Below are positions 1 through 15,894 of a DNA stretch of 62,434 bases, piece by piece. How positions within the stretch are numbered: the stretch's first letter is position 1; every line of letters starts with the position of its first letter. The notes beneath the pieces were generated by a model. It was not told where the DNA came from. It did not search any database and saw only the letters and a list, made by a program, of their open reading frames with translations. The translations under genes and the position numbers were made by a program. This stretch comes from Halocaridina rubra. Its lineage: Eukaryota; Arthropoda; Malacostraca; Decapoda; Atyidae. The stretch covers positions 1 through 62,434 of the forward strand of contig JAXCGZ010013706.1 of NCBI GenBank assembly GCA_037179515.1. The letters are read 5' to 3'.

Positions 1-774
1 AGCTGACAGCATACCATCTCCCTACTAGATCCCCCCCCAGACTCTTCTCCTTTCCAAGGAAGGCAGGGAAAATACAAAGAAAAATTGAGTTATCACCTCA
101 TGATGTTTTAAAAATCTCGCCCCTTTTCCTCCACATCTCACCTCCTCTAACATACTGTACTTTTAGCATTCGATTCTAAAAATAACAAGCTTTTTTTTTT
201 ATGTATCTAACTTACATCTATTAGTAAAATATGGTAATATCTAGTGTAGTCTTACATTTCAACAGTACTTGTGCTGTATGTATTAAAAATGAAGCTTGTG
301 AAAGCGAATTTTTTTTCTGTGGGAAAGAAATATCTGCTTATAATGTTGCAAGAGAATTTTATAAACAAAGCACAAAATTCTTTAACTGCTTTCTGAAGTT
401 TTAATAAAAATCATAAAAATAAATCTTTCCATTTTGTGTTGTGGATAGATTAGAAAAGGGTACGTTTTTTGACTTTAAAGATGTCCTCTCTAAAATTTTC
501 AGAGCATTAAATACAAAAAAAATAAATTTAATAATTTTTCGTATATTTTTATATGAATTTATTCAATTAAAAGTATGAATAGGAACTGTACTTGTGGATT
601 AGATGATGAAACAATAGTCAACATTTTTTCATCTGCAATGATATGAACATGTGTTTTCCAGTTACCATCTACAAATGAATACAGAGGTAAAAAGGACACA
701 AGCACAGAGCATTTTGCATAAAATATCACACTGACCCTTCTTTTACTTTAAATCTGGATTCTCTTTCTCTTCGC
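1..774. other. AT-rich non-coding sequence
   Basis: No coding frame, terminal repeat or tandem repeat was recognised here. If the host gene assignment is right, this lies downstream (3') of the last exon seen in the window and could be another intron of that gene. Confidence 0.5.
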
Positions 775-1259
775 CATAAGGTATCATCCCTTTCTCTTTT
801 CTATTACTACTAATTCCATTGCTGCTCTATAGAACTGGGGGGTTGCTTCCCTACCCCACTGCCGAGGGTGTGTAACACTTGCAAAGCAGCCTCGTCTCAC
901 AGGTACTGCGTGGAGATTTGTAGCTCGAGGATTGGTTGGTGCAGAGACTGCTTCTTCCCATCTACATCCAGACTTTGGAACTTTCTTCCTTCTTCTGTCT
1001 TTCATAATTCTTATGACCTATCTTTCTTCAGAAAACGGATCTATCTTATTATCAGTGCCTAATCCTGCCATATCTCTAAGTTTTAAGTACTTCGACTATT
1101 CTTTCAGCCTGTCCTTTTCCTATTGTGTATCATTACCTCATTTCTGCCTTGTTCTTAACCTTTTACTTTTTCTTCATCTTAATGTTTTCTTCATGCCCGG
1201 GCCTTTATTGATGGGAGCAATTTTTTTGCCTGTCCTAGAGACACACTCATAAAAAAAAA
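775..1259 (+). mobile_element. 3' fragment of a jockey/CR1-superfamily LINE
   Basis: A 5'-truncated retrotransposon copy. The translated tail reads SRLWNFLPSSVFHNSYD followed by a basic stretch, the C-terminus found again at 36198-36700 (minus) and 48893-49203 (plus). Upstream of it, 785-960 also matches the 36360-36560 copy read on the minus strand (the VEICSSRI region). After the stop comes the family 3' tail: a GCCCGGGCCTTTATTGATG block, then a CCTGTCCTAGAGACACACTCAT-like block and a run of A. Only the end of the ORF is present, so it cannot be autonomous. The family call rests on three-way similarity within this window. Confidence 0.8.
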
Positions 1260-5550
<4,291 letters not shown>

Positions 5551-5739
5551 AGAGAGCAATGATTCATTTTTACAATGTATGAAAAAAGTTCTTAATCACA
5601 GACTGGGGTACCCGTATAAAGTCATTCCGCCGTTACATCGGAGGCCAATAAATAATTGATAATTTCTCAATTAATTAAAATTTTGGCCTACCTGACTGGT
5701 ACGGTAAATACAAACCACGCACGCTAAACAGTCTGTAAG

Positions 5740-6770
5740 CCTGGCAGAAGTCACACGGCACTTGTATACGTATATACTGTATCAAGTTAATAATTTTATT
5801 TATTTATCTATTTGATTATTTGAAGGAATTAGATATTATTTAATTACAAAATTACCAAATACAGAGCCTAAAATACGATCTTTATTCGAAAAAGTTTGTT
5901 TAGGTTGGCAGAAGAATAATTACACGGCATTACTCTACTGCATACGTATATACTACATCAAGTTAATAGTATTATTTACTTACTGGCTTATTTATATGAA
6001 GGAATTACTTATTTTATTTATAATATTACCAAGTATATAAATCCGTAAATACAATCTTTCTTATGAGAAAAATTGCGTTGAGGTTGGCAGAAGAATAGTC
6101 ACATGACATAGTTGTATACGTATATATTGCATCATGTTAATGGTTTTATTTATTTATTGTTTGTATTTAGTTACTTGAGGGAATATGACTTAATTTATCT
6201 ACAAAATTACCCAATACGTACGTAGACGTAAATACGCTCTTTATGCGAAATGGTTTGTTGAGGTTGGCAGAAGAACAGTCACACGGCATTGTCGTACTGC
6301 ATATGTATGTACAGTGCTGTATCAAGTTAATGGTTTTATCTATTTGTTTATTAATTTGGTTATTTGAGAAAATTGGACTTAATTTATTTACAAAATTACC
6401 AATTACATATCCGTAAATACGATCTTTATCATGCGAAAAACTGAGTTGAGGTTGGGAGAAGAATAGTCACACGACATTGTTGTTTATGTATATACCGTAT
6501 CAATATGATGACTTGGTTTATTTGTTTATGTACTTGGTTATTTGAAGGATTTAGACTTAATTTATTTACAAAATTACTAAATACATAGCCGTAAAATACG
6601 ATCTTTATGCAGAAAAGTTTGTTAAGGTTGGCAAGCGAATAGTTACAAGACCTTGGTGTATACGTATATATCAAGTTAATGGTTTTATTTATTCACTTCT
6701 ATATGTATATGGTTATTTGCTAGAATTATATGTAATCTATTTACAAAATTACCAAATATCAATTTAGGAG
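5740..6770 (+). repeat. Tandem array of an ~180-bp monomer, about 5 copies
   Basis: The block AGGTTGGCAGAAGAATA recurs near 5902, 6081, 6261, 6449 and 6625. Each copy also has CAAGTTAATGGTTTTATTTAT, TTTGAAGGAATTAGA and ACAAAATTACCAAATACA blocks. Copies are more diverged than those of the 160-bp array. Two further copies occur at 9560-9935 inside the next element. Confidence 0.85.
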
Positions 6771-7084
6771 AGAGATGATATGAGGGGAAAAAGGGGAGGG
6801 AATTAAGGATATAAGGGAATTGGAGGGAAAAGCACGAAAATTAAATAAAGTAAGAGAAAAAAAAGGGAGGAGCAGACCCTCGTGCTAAGTTTTGATCTGA
6901 AATTCAGATTCTTACTATGGAGAGAGAGAGAAACCAAAAGGACAGCACTATAAGAGCCCATATATAAGAGAAGTGCTGTTGTAAAGGCTGAACTTACTCT
7001 CGTCCGCCATATTGTTATCGTGCTCATTCGCTGTGGATGCATATTTTCAACATCAAGATGTTGCATGTGCCCATTAGAAGAAGA

Positions 7085-7190
7085 AAAGCTTTGGCTGGAT
7101 AACCAGTGAGCCTCCTGTTGATTCAGGAGAGGGCAAATAGATTGTTTAATGACATGAAAATGAGAAGGGGGGGAGGGCAGAAGAAACGTC
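7085..7190 (+). pseudogene. Fragment of Tigger-like transposase
   Basis: The stretch from CTTTGGCTGGATAACCAG through TGAGCCTCCTGTTGATTCAGG to a purine-rich end matches the better-kept transposase at 10310-10410, where the same DNA encodes the MERLLVLCLDDQ to LFDAMKREK region of the CENP-B-type DNA-binding domain. A short internal deletion and a lost frame make it non-functional. It belongs to the element at 5599-7531. Confidence 0.6.
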
Positions 7191-7531
7191 ATTATCTTGT
7201 TCTTGTGCTTCGCTGATGTTGAGCTGTTCAGCCCAGAGTTGGATATGAGGCCTGAAGTTATCCAGTTATCCAGATGCAAGCCAACCACAGTAGCAAAGGT
7301 AAGCAATATTGTAAAGTAAAGTTTTACTATATCTATGTCTCAGATTAAGAACTTAAGATTATTTTTCTATATAGATTGAGAACTTAGATTATTTTTCTAT
7401 GTTTTAGAGTATTTATTTTTTTAACATTAGTGTGGACCTAGGTTCGAATTATAGGTACTCCAACTTAAGTCAAAATCTGTGCTAAGTCAACTGTCAGGAA
7501 CGGAACCCTGACGTTAAAGGTGAACCCCCTG

Positions 7532-8299
7532 TATTCAGTTTGGCTAGTACCTGTACTTTTTCTAGTGAGTTTTGTATTTCTTTTTGTCTTTCCAATAGAA
7601 AATATGGCATTTTATTACTGATATAGGCTTATAAGTGATCTATTTTATAACTGCAGTAGTTTTTTTATTATTCTGTACTAGAGTTGTTGTTGCAGTCCCA
7701 AAAGCTGCCTGGTCAAAAGGCTTTGAGTCCCTAAAGAAGGTCAAAGTCGATTCCAGGCTTTCCAAAGGAGCTCTCTAGTAGTGTATGTTGTTATTTCTGG
7801 CATATGTGGTTATGTTCAGTATAGTCTTAAAAATAAATTGATGTGTTCCATCCTAGACAGGAATAATTATCGGAGTCATCCCGTCTCTTCTAATAGCTCT
7901 GAAGGGCTAGGTAGTGCCCACAATATTGTATCTCATAAATATACATAATATGGACACTGGTCCATTCTTCCTAGAATTAAACTAATAAGCACTTTTTATT
8001 AGAATATGACATCACTAACATTTATAATCAGTTGTATTTGTACTTACTCAACTAAATATTATTCTAGATGTTCCTATTAGGATTAATACTCTAGCTGTAA
8101 TTCTTTTGTAACTAAAAAAACTAAACAGAACTGTTAGTAAATACTAAATCTATTCATGCAGGCACTTAAGAATGGTGCTAGTACTGCCATTTTTCTAGCA
8201 CTTTGCAAATACTCCCAGTAACTTTTGAAGCTGAAAAAATAATGATGTTTTCTCAAGCAGTAGTAGAAATTACAGTACCAACTAGTTATAATAATGAAA
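7532..8299. other. Non-coding spacer between two transposons
   Basis: No recognised repeat or coding signal. A short plus-strand frame near 7690-7785 looks mildly protein-like (AVPKAAWSKGFESLKK), but it has no start, splice context or family match that I recognise. Confidence 0.45.
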
Positions 8300-8539
8300 T
8301 ACAGGAAGTTCCCAGGTTACGTGGTCCCCGAGTTACTATGTTCCGCCATTAAACAGAGGCCAATAAATTATTAGTAAGTAAATTTTTCGACCTACCTGGC
8401 TTGTGTGGTACAGTAAATACAAACTTCGCACGTTGAACAGTTTGCGACTACGGTGTACGAATACACAGCGACCAACACTGTTGTATTCGTATATACACCT
8501 AGTTTGCCTTTTTTTTTGTTTTTTTTTTAAATAAATAAA

Positions 8540-9270
8540 ATAAAATAATCAACTGCCTCGGAGGCAGTTTTCCGCCATGCTCCTCCTCTTCTACCGCTTA
8601 ATGCGAATGGATATTATAAAGATAATGGAAAAAAAAGCATTAAGAACAAACAACAAACAAAATTTCTATATAATATCGTCAGGGAAATAGCGTGCGAGCG
8701 TGCATCAGCTGATACAGAAGCGGCAAAACATTTGCAGATCGAGGTTCGTTCTCCCGCTTCTTCCTCCTTCTACCGCTTAATGCGATCAAATATTATGAAG
8801 AGAATTGAAAAAAGCATAAAGAACAAACAGCAAACAAACTATCAATATACTATCGAAAGGGAAATAGCGTGCGAGGGTGCACCAGCTGATACGGAAGCCG
8901 CAAAACGTTTGCAGATAGATGTTCGTTCTCCCGCATCCTCCTCCTCTTCTCCTGCTTAAAGCGATCGAATATTATGAAGAGAATTGATAAACAGCATTAA
9001 GAAGATACAGCAAACAAACTTTCGATATAATATCGTCAAGGAAATAGCGTGCAAGGGTGCATCAGCTGACACGGAAGCGGCAAAACGTTTGCAGATAGAG
9101 ATTCGTTCTCCCGCATCCTCCTCCTCTCCTACTGCTTGATGCGTTCGAATATTATGAAGAGAATTAAAAAAAAGCATTAAGAAGATGCAGCAAACAAACT
9201 TGTCATATATCATCAGGGAAATAGTGTGTGAGGTGCATCAGCTGATAGGGAGGCGGCAAAACATTTGCAC
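8540..9270 (+). repeat. Tandem array of an ~178-bp monomer, about 4 copies
   Basis: The blocks CATCAGCTGATAC(A/G)GAAGC and GCAAAACRTTTGCAGAT recur near 8704, 8880, 9060 and 9235. Each monomer also holds GCATTAAGAACAAACA and GATATAATATCGTCAGGGAA. The same monomer is found in inverse orientation at 29540-30400 and as a part copy at 17600-17670. Confidence 0.9.
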
Positions 9271-9559
9271 GTCCCAGTGTATGCCTGTTGCCCACCACAT
9301 AATAGTGTATTAATTTGCTTACTGTACAGTAAATCTGTATATCTTTTATAATGTACACTACTTGCATGTTAATATAAATAACTACATGTCTTTCTGCTCT
9401 GTTATGTACTTATAAAATATGTTTTACTTATCTTATATCTTTGGCATGGTGTATCTATCTACGGTTGTGGAACGTATCTATGCCCATGATCATTGTTTCT
9501 TATGGATAACGACTCGTTACATTACGCAAATATCACAATACGCAGCACTTCTGAGAATC

Positions 9560-9935
9560 TATCTTCGCATTATTCTAAGCACTAGGTGTATAAAGTTATT
9601 GGCTTTACTTATATATCTGTGTATGTATTTGGTTATTTGAGGGAATTATATTGGAAGTATTTACAAAATTACCAAATACATAGCCGTAAATAAGATCTTA
9701 TGCGGAATAGTTTGTTGAGGAGCGGACAAATACGTTGTCATGCGGCATTGTTGTATACATATACTGTATATCAGATTAAAGGTTTTATTTATTTATTTGT
9801 TAATGTAATTGGTTATATGAAGGAATTAATTCAAGTTACTTGCAAAATTACCAAATACACAGCAGTAAATACAATCTTCATGCGAAATAGTTTGTTGAGC
9901 ATTGCGCAAGAATACGCCGTCGCTTGGCATTAGAC
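9560..9935 (+). repeat. Two copies of the ~180-bp monomer
   Basis: The blocks TAGTTTGTTGAG, TTGTATACATATACTG and AAAATTACCAAATACA(T/C)AG repeat about 180 bp apart (near 9705 and 9885). They match the monomer arrayed at 5740-6770, linking the two transposons as one family. Confidence 0.8.
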
Positions 9936-10023
9936 TGAGAAGAAGAGGTGTCGCTCAGTTTACTCTCGTACTCATCTGCTCTCTTGTTGGCTTCACTCTT
10001 ATTCGCTTGTTAGTGACCTGTAC

Positions 10024-11170
10024 AATGCCTCCAAAGCATAGTGGCGATTTTCTGATGGCAGTGCTGCGAAGAAGAGGAAAGCCATCATCATGAATATTCA
10101 AGTTGAAATAGCAAAAACGCTTGGAAAAGGGAGAAAGTGCAAAGAACATTGGCCGCTCACTGGGGTAGCTAGTTGGACCGTGGCGACCATCATTAGGGAT
10201 AATGATCACATCATTGAACATGTGAAAGGTTCTGCTCCTATGATATCCACTGTGATTACTAAGCAGTGTAGTGGCCTTATGATCGAAATGGAGAGGTTAT
10301 TAGTGCTTTGCCTGGATGACCAGCATCGATGGCGTGTTCCAGTGAGCCTCATGTTGATACAGGAAGAAGCTAAAAGATTGTTTGATGCCATGAAAAGAGA
10401 AAAGGGGGGAAGGGAGTGAAAGTGAAAAGTTTGTGGCCAGTAGGGGTTGGTTCAATCATTTTAAAACTTGCTAATTTGCATAACCTGAAGGTGCAAGATG
10501 AATATGCTGGTGGTGTTGAGAATGCAGAAAAAGTTTACCAGTGTGTTAGCAGAAATAATTAAGGAGGGGGTTACCGTGCTCAACAAGTGTTTAACGTACA
10601 ACGTCAAGGAGAAGACAGCATCAGGTCATAAAGTCAGCAAGGAGAGACTGACTTTGATTTTGGGGACTAATGCTGCAAGAGACTTCAAGCTGAAGCCCTT
10701 GGTTTACTTTGCAGAAAATCCAAGGGTGCTCAAGGGAATTTGGAAGGGTCAACTGCCTGTCATCTAGAAGTCCAACAAGAAGGCTTGGATAACCCTCCAG
10801 TTTGCCAGAAGTGGAGATGTACTATGCTTCCAAGGTTCTGCCCTTTACGATGCACCTGGTCACCCTTTCCATTTGGATGACTTTCATCCTAGTGTAAAGG
10901 TGGTTTACCTTCCATCTAATGCCACTTCCCTATTACAGCCAATGGATCAGGGGGTCATTGACTCTTCCAAGGCTTACTACCTCCGAAGGACAATTGCTAT
11001 GGCTCTCAGGGCAACTGAGAAGGACAAGAACTTGACTCTCAAGGAATTCTGGAAATCGTACAATATTCTTCAGGCTGTGAAGAATATTGCTGATTCTTGA
11101 GAGGAAGTTAAGAAGAACTTGAATGGGGTATGGGAGAAACTGTGCCCCCAGATTATTTTAGCATTGGTAG
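10024..11170 (+). pseudogene. Broken Tigger/pogo-family transposase
   Basis: Tigger transposases are DDE cut-and-paste enzymes with an N-terminal psq/CENP-B helix-turn-helix. Starting at ATG 10024, the frame reads MPPKHSG. A helix-turn-helix with WTVATIIRDND follows near 10175 and a CENP-B-type domain with MERLLVLCLDDQ and LIQEEAKRLFDAM at 10285-10400. The catalytic part has KVSKERLTLILG (about 10635), a drifted DAPGHP motif (about 10845) and VVYLPSNATSLLQPMDQG (10897-10950). The pieces lie in different frames, and DNA is missing between the HTH and DDE parts, including most of the region expected around the first catalytic Asp. It is not functional. The domain order and flanking inverted repeats make the family secure. 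Confidence 0.85.
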
Positions 11171-11260
11171 GGGACCTAGGTGTATCCTGACTTATGATGA
11201 AAACTGGGTTACGACAGCTGTCAGGAGCAGAACTCTGTCGTAACTCAGGGACCCCTAGTA

Positions 11261-11701
11261 GTTATTTCTTTTAGTAATTTTTTTCTCTTAGTAGGAATTT
11301 GCATTCCTGGATTATGCTTCCCTTTAAGCATTGCTGAGGAATAGAATATGCTTCTCTATTCCTTACTATCTAATGTTTTAACTATAGCAATTCCAGAAAG
11401 TATACAGTTGAAGTACTAGAGTACTAAAACTAGATAACAATGACTAAATGCAACTACAAATTGATGCTTTAAGTTGTACACTGAGACAAGAAATTAATTA
11501 ATTATCATTAGCTTAAGATATTTACATAAATTTAAAGAACACATGTAATACTGAAAGAGATTGTGATTACTGTAAACAAGTGCAAGTAAATACTATTAAA
11601 ATGTGCAGTGTTCGAGCTGGTATGTTTGAGGTGCTGTAGACCAAGATTACAGTACCTTGATTGTAAGTTTGGATGCTATATTTTAAATGACCAGAAGAGC
11701 A
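11261..11701. other. Non-coding spacer
   Basis: AT-rich DNA between the Tigger-like element and the piggyBac-type MITE. Nothing was recognised. Confidence 0.5.
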
Positions 11702-11705
11702 TTAA

Positions 11706-12222
11706 CCCTCTCGCGCACTATAAGTTTTAATAAGTTTTGTCTTCCGTGCACATTTGTGAACTGTCTCTGGCTGGCAGTTTTTAGCGAGCCGAGATATCTT
11801 ATTTCTCAGCTATTTTCCTCCCCCAAACATACATTCATCATTATACACAGTATATTAATGACTTCGTTATTTGTTGTAGTTTTGTATGAATCAATAAAAA
11901 GAGAAACAATAATTTATAGGACCGTTTATGGACATAGAATAAAGTGTGCATAAAGAGACGTACGGTCTGAGTGATGAGTGAGGGAGATGGAAACTGTTAT
12001 TGTTTTATGCCTCGCCCTCAAAGCCACGTCAGTGGAGAGCGTTGCTAATTAGTTCATTCGGGACAGAGTGAAGATACTTGAGCTCAACCAAAAAATGACA
12101 CATTAGCATGAATGTAACTATATGAAAATAATTTTTTTGTTCAAATGGAGGCCAATGGCATCATGGTGCATATAGGCCCTAAAAATGTATACACGCCTCT
12201 GGCGTCACCATGGTCGAGAGGG
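11706..12222 (+). mobile_element. piggyBac-type MITE, copy 1 (517 bp)
   Basis: Perfect TTAA duplications flank it (11702-11705 and 12223-12226). The termini are CCCTCTCGCGCAC at the left and CGAGAGGG at the right, with the subterminal GGCGTCACCATGG at the right. TTAA targets and ends starting CCC are the mark of piggyBac transposons. There is no transposase, so it must have moved in trans. The second copy (25449-25963) is inverted and similar across its length, for example TCTCAGCTATTTTCCTCCCC in both. Confidence 0.9.
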
Positions 12223-12226
12223 TTAA

Positions 12227-13400
12227 TACTTATTCAAGGACATCTGTCTGTAAACTCCCAAACATAAAAAAGAACACAGACTTGCAGATTTGTTTTGAGT
12301 AGGATGATAATCTCATGAGTTGGAAGGTAATCAAATCTACTCATCCATATAAGGAATGGATCACTTTTTTTTTTTTTTAGGCCACCCAAGGATGGGTGGA
12401 ATGGGTCATGGAGGACCTGTAGGGAGGGGGCCAGCCAGCACAGGGCCCCCCAAAAAAATCTCATTATGCAATGCCTGAATGTAAAACACATTCTACTCAC
12501 TCTATATACGGTGAGCACCAGGCATGGAACGAGCATGGTAGCAGTGAGCACTTGTACTCTCACCACACTCATAACAGGCCAACACTTGAAGTTTTACTTG
12601 AAGGATTAGTGCCTTTCTCACTCTTCTGGGAGTGGAAGCACTGCCACAGTCTTTTCCTGGGCGTTTATTGGCCATAATAGATACATATATAAAAATTTGC
12701 AACAAACACAGGAAACACAAACCTTACCATAAAAACATTTAGAACAAGCAATATATATACACACAGTATGCTGGGTAAAGAGACACTGAAGCACAAGGGA
12801 GTATGGGGGAAAAGTGCCTCCAAGGCGATCATTTATTTACTAGAATGAAAAAATTTTTCGCGAGCGCCTTACTCGCATATTTCGTATTTTTTTTACAATT
12901 ATTTTTTGGAGGCGTTATTCCAATTTCGCGTATTATAGAAACACGTAAAAAGCAAGTTGACTGTAGTTGGCTGTTAGGTCACCGATGTTCGAATTAAAAC
13001 TCGAAAGCTTTCAGTGGTTAACATACGCTTCCAATTTTAGTTTCCAATGCAGTAAAATTTTGGAAGAGTGGTGTCAAGCATAACACTGTATAGCTAGGAA
13101 CCACACAGCATCACTAGACAGCCTGAAAGCACAACAGTAGAGACTGAATCTCTCATCCTACTCTCTGCAGTATACTTCCAAGACATAAGCACTGGAGCAT
13201 CTCAATTTAATAACCAATACATAAATTTCCCATAATGTAGTTACTAAACTTGTAATGAAACTCCTCTTGTTACAGTGATCACCTTATGTAGGCCTAATAT
13301 TATTATGTGGGATTTGCTTAAGTGCCCTGTTTCAATTCTGATTGTTGCCATATATTTCATAAAGCTGGTATGAAGACTCACAAAGCATGCTTCAAATGAG
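12227..13400 (-). other. Remnant of another DNA transposon with unclear limits
   Basis: Apart from the transposase N-terminus at 12480-12675, this stretch has CpG-containing blocks (TTTTTCGCGAGCGCCTTACTCGC near 12850) that look like the subterminal part of a Tigger or mariner-type element. No matching inverted end could be fixed, so the limits are not known. Confidence 0.35.
12480..12675 (-). pseudogene. N-terminal fragment of a CENP-B/jerky/Tigger-type transposase
   Basis: From ATG at 12675 the frame reads MANKRPGKDCGSASTPRRVR, then KALILQVKLQVLACYECGES. This is the usual start of a jerky/Tigger transposase: a basic leader, then the first helices of the psq-type helix-turn-helix. The frame is lost after MPGAHR, where the recognition helix would be, and nothing of the catalytic domain follows. 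Its sequence differs from the MPPKH family at 10024 and 27820, so it is a separate lineage. Confidence 0.65.
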
Positions 13401-13419
13401 AATTGGACATACAGTCCTG

Positions 13420-14090
13420 TTCTTAAATATATCATGTTGTACAAGCCTGTTTTGACATACATCACACTATACAGTCTTGTTCTTAATCAAACCATACACC
13501 CATGCTAATATACATAATATTATAGAGACATGTCCTTAAATACATCATATATTAAAGCTCTGAACTTTATACATCATACTCTACAGTTCAATTCATACAT
13601 ATGGCATACTAAACAGCCCTGCTCTTACATAAATCATACTCAACAACCAGGTTCTTAAACCCATCATACTGTATAGTCCAATTCTTAAATATATCATATG
13701 GTGTGTACGAATTTTTAATTAATTTATACCACAAAGCCTAGTTCTTAAATATATCATACAGCAGTTCTGTTGTTAATCACATCATACTGTCCAGCCTAGT
13801 TCTTACATACATCACGATGATCAACCCAGATTTTTATTACATTAAACTGACTAACGTAAGTCTTAAATACACATCATACTGTCCAGCCCAGTTCTTACAC
13901 ACTTCATGATGTTCAACCCAGTTTTTAATTACATTAAACTAAATAATGTAAGTCTTAAATACATCACACTGCACAGCTATTCTTAAGTACACCACACTGT
14001 ACAGCCTGCCATTTTGCTACATTACTCAGTGCAGCCCTGTTCATAAGCATATCATACAATTCTCGTATTACTCTACAGTATCTAAATATC
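13420..14090. repeat. Degenerate ~38-bp minisatellite
   Basis: Variants of a unit like CATCATACTGTACAGCC(T/C)AGTTCTTAAATA recur throughout, with spacing near 35-40 bp and heavy divergence. It begins about 110 bp from the downstream splice border of the host exon at 14202. Confidence 0.75.
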
Positions 14091-14201
14091 TTGTGCACTC
14101 ATTATTAACATACATATAAACACTTATAACTCATACATGACTCACGACTAAATCTTTCATTAACAATCTTCTAGATGACAAAATCATAGATAGATACTTA
14201 C

Positions 14202-14288
14202 GCATCAAGTAGTTCTACATCAGTGGCTTGCAATATGTTAAGATAAATGCACTTGCTCACCAACTTTTTGGAATATTTAGCCATTAAT
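14202..14288 (-). CDS. PPP1R10: PNUTS (PP1 nuclear targeting subunit), internal exon of the TFIIS-like domain
   Basis: An 87-bp exon on the minus strand. The acceptor is a pyrimidine-rich tract ending TTTTCAG before 14288; the donor GTAAGTAT follows 14202. It encodes LMAKYSKKLVSKCIYLNILQ, then ATDVELLDA. From family knowledge, human PNUTS has [20 protein letters not shown] at the same place in its TFIIS N-terminal domain, a helical bundle used for nuclear protein contacts. The first base completes the Gly codon left open by exon 44342-44439. The joined product keeps exactly the human spacing (20 residues) between the LN of one exon and the LM of the other. The next exon (the FM..GGW part of the domain) was searched for downstream and not found. 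Gene identity is from memory of the family, not a search. Confidence 0.8.
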
Positions 14289-14293
14289 CTGAA

Positions 14294-15890
14294 AATTAAA
14301 GAAAAAAGAAATAAGTATCATTAAGGTCTCCTGATTTTTGTTATAAAAACGGGATCTTCAAAATTACAGTACAGTATATTAAATTCCTACCATATAGGCA
14401 GTTCATGCATGCATAATAAGCATGGTTGTACAGGGTATTTCCTATTGTATTTATTTGTAAAGCACAACCTCTATAGTGTATATCTGAAATTTGGTTCTTA
14501 TATCAAGCAGAAGAAACCATGAACAGTTTACTTGTGCACAAGCACACTTTTTTACCAGAAATTAGGGGTCAACCACTTGGAGTACTGTTTTCAAAGGGAT
14601 CAAACTTATCCTTGACAAAACTCTAATTATGGACTAATAGGAACCAGATATCTATAGTAAGGAATAATACAACTAAAGAAACCGCGTTTGAAAGAGTGGA
14701 GTGCAACTCATGTCATTTAAAGCAAGGAAGTGAAATATGAATATAAAAATGCAGAGCCATATCATTAAACCACTTTAACATCCTGAAAAAATTTGTTTAA
14801 CATTTATGAATGGTGTTTATTTGGACAAGTGTGCATGAGTGACACAGTAAGTGTTGTGGTATTAATGTGCATATCAATGTGGTGAGTAGAGTGATTTGAT
14901 ATATGAAGACGAGTAATTATGTTGCAGTTGCTGATTATGTAAAGGAAACTATAACATTCACCAAAGACCAGTTGAAAACCGTAAAAAAATTTAATTTCCA
15001 TGTACAAGCTGAAATCTGTGATGATCAGATATAGCCTAGTATTAGGTTGTATTATGGCAAGGAAGAGAACCTTGTAAAACCAGTCTAGTTTCACATGAGG
15101 TGTATGAATTACTTGTAATTTTTCTGGACACAATAAACAGAGTTGACTTTTACATGAGATTAACTATTACATGATCATACATTATATGATAATACTGCTA
15201 TGAAAAGTTTCATAGCTTGGAATCATTAAATTCAAGAAGGACGATTATATCAGATCACATACTACATTGCTATGATCAATGTGATCAACTTAATATAAAA
15301 AAGGTACAGAAGGAAAGCAATAAACAATAATACATATGGAGTCTATATTAGCCCCAACTTTTATCCTTAAAGATAAAAAACATAAAATGGGTAAAATAAA
15401 AGATTCTTAAGTCTTAAAAGACAATAAACATGAAATGAACAAAACAAGATGTCCTGGAACAAGAGGAAACAAATCAACCTCTAATACAATGAAAACAGCC
15501 AAGAAAATTACAGGTCTATAGGAATACAGGCTATGTGAATAAGGCCAAAGCAGTTCTTAACACAAATAAGAAATAATTATACTTCTATGCCAAGACATAT
15601 AACATAAATATTAAATTTTCCTGATGAATTATATAATGCTAACTAATTTAAAAGTAGCTTGTGATGCCATCAAACAAAACTAAGCCACTATATTTTCTCC
15701 ACAACAACCAAACATTAGAATTAAAATTGTAAACAAAACATTTTTTTAATGGATCCATTTTGAATGCTGGCTCTGAGCAGTTTGTGGTTAAACTACAAAG
15801 TAAAAAGAAAAGTTAGATAAATCCATTCTTCTAAACATTCTTCACATGGAGTTACTTCTTGTAAGAATGAAGTTGCTAACTAATCAATCT
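14294..15890. other. Intronic non-coding sequence
   Basis: AT-rich, mostly unique-looking DNA. No terminal repeats, tandem repeats or coding signal recognised. Confidence 0.5.
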
Positions 15891-15894
15891 TACT

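Larger units (their letters stand above)
5599..7531 (+). mobile_element. Tigger-like transposon relic with 180-bp internal repeats
   Basis: The left end (CAGACTGGGGTACCCG, about 5599) and the right end (complement CAGGGGGTTCACCTTTAAC, ending 7531) form an imperfect inverted repeat that continues into a shared AAAGTCATTCCG / AACGTCAGGGTTCCG block. TA follows the right end. The left 150 bp match the left end of the 8302-11258 element, including GAGGCCAATAAAT and GTAAATACAAAC. About 7085-7185 matches the CENP-B-like DNA-binding part of that element's transposase. The exact left border is uncertain by a few bases. Confidence 0.7.
8302..11258 (+). mobile_element. Tigger/pogo-like transposon with decayed transposase
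   Basis: The left terminus is CAGGAAGTTCCCAGGTTACG; the complement of the right terminus is CTAGGGGTCCCTGAGTTACG. TA flanks both (8300-8301 and 11259-11260). The order inside is a left subterminal block, four ~178-bp repeats, a linker with two ~180-bp repeats, then a broken transposase. At about 2.96 kb it is the most complete of the older Tigger-like copies. Part of its left half recurs inverted at 29326-30443. Confidence 0.85.

Noticed and set aside
6803..7306. 167-residue minus-strand frame
   Set aside because: It is antisense to the transposase relic and the subterminal region of the element at 5599-7531 and shows no domain.
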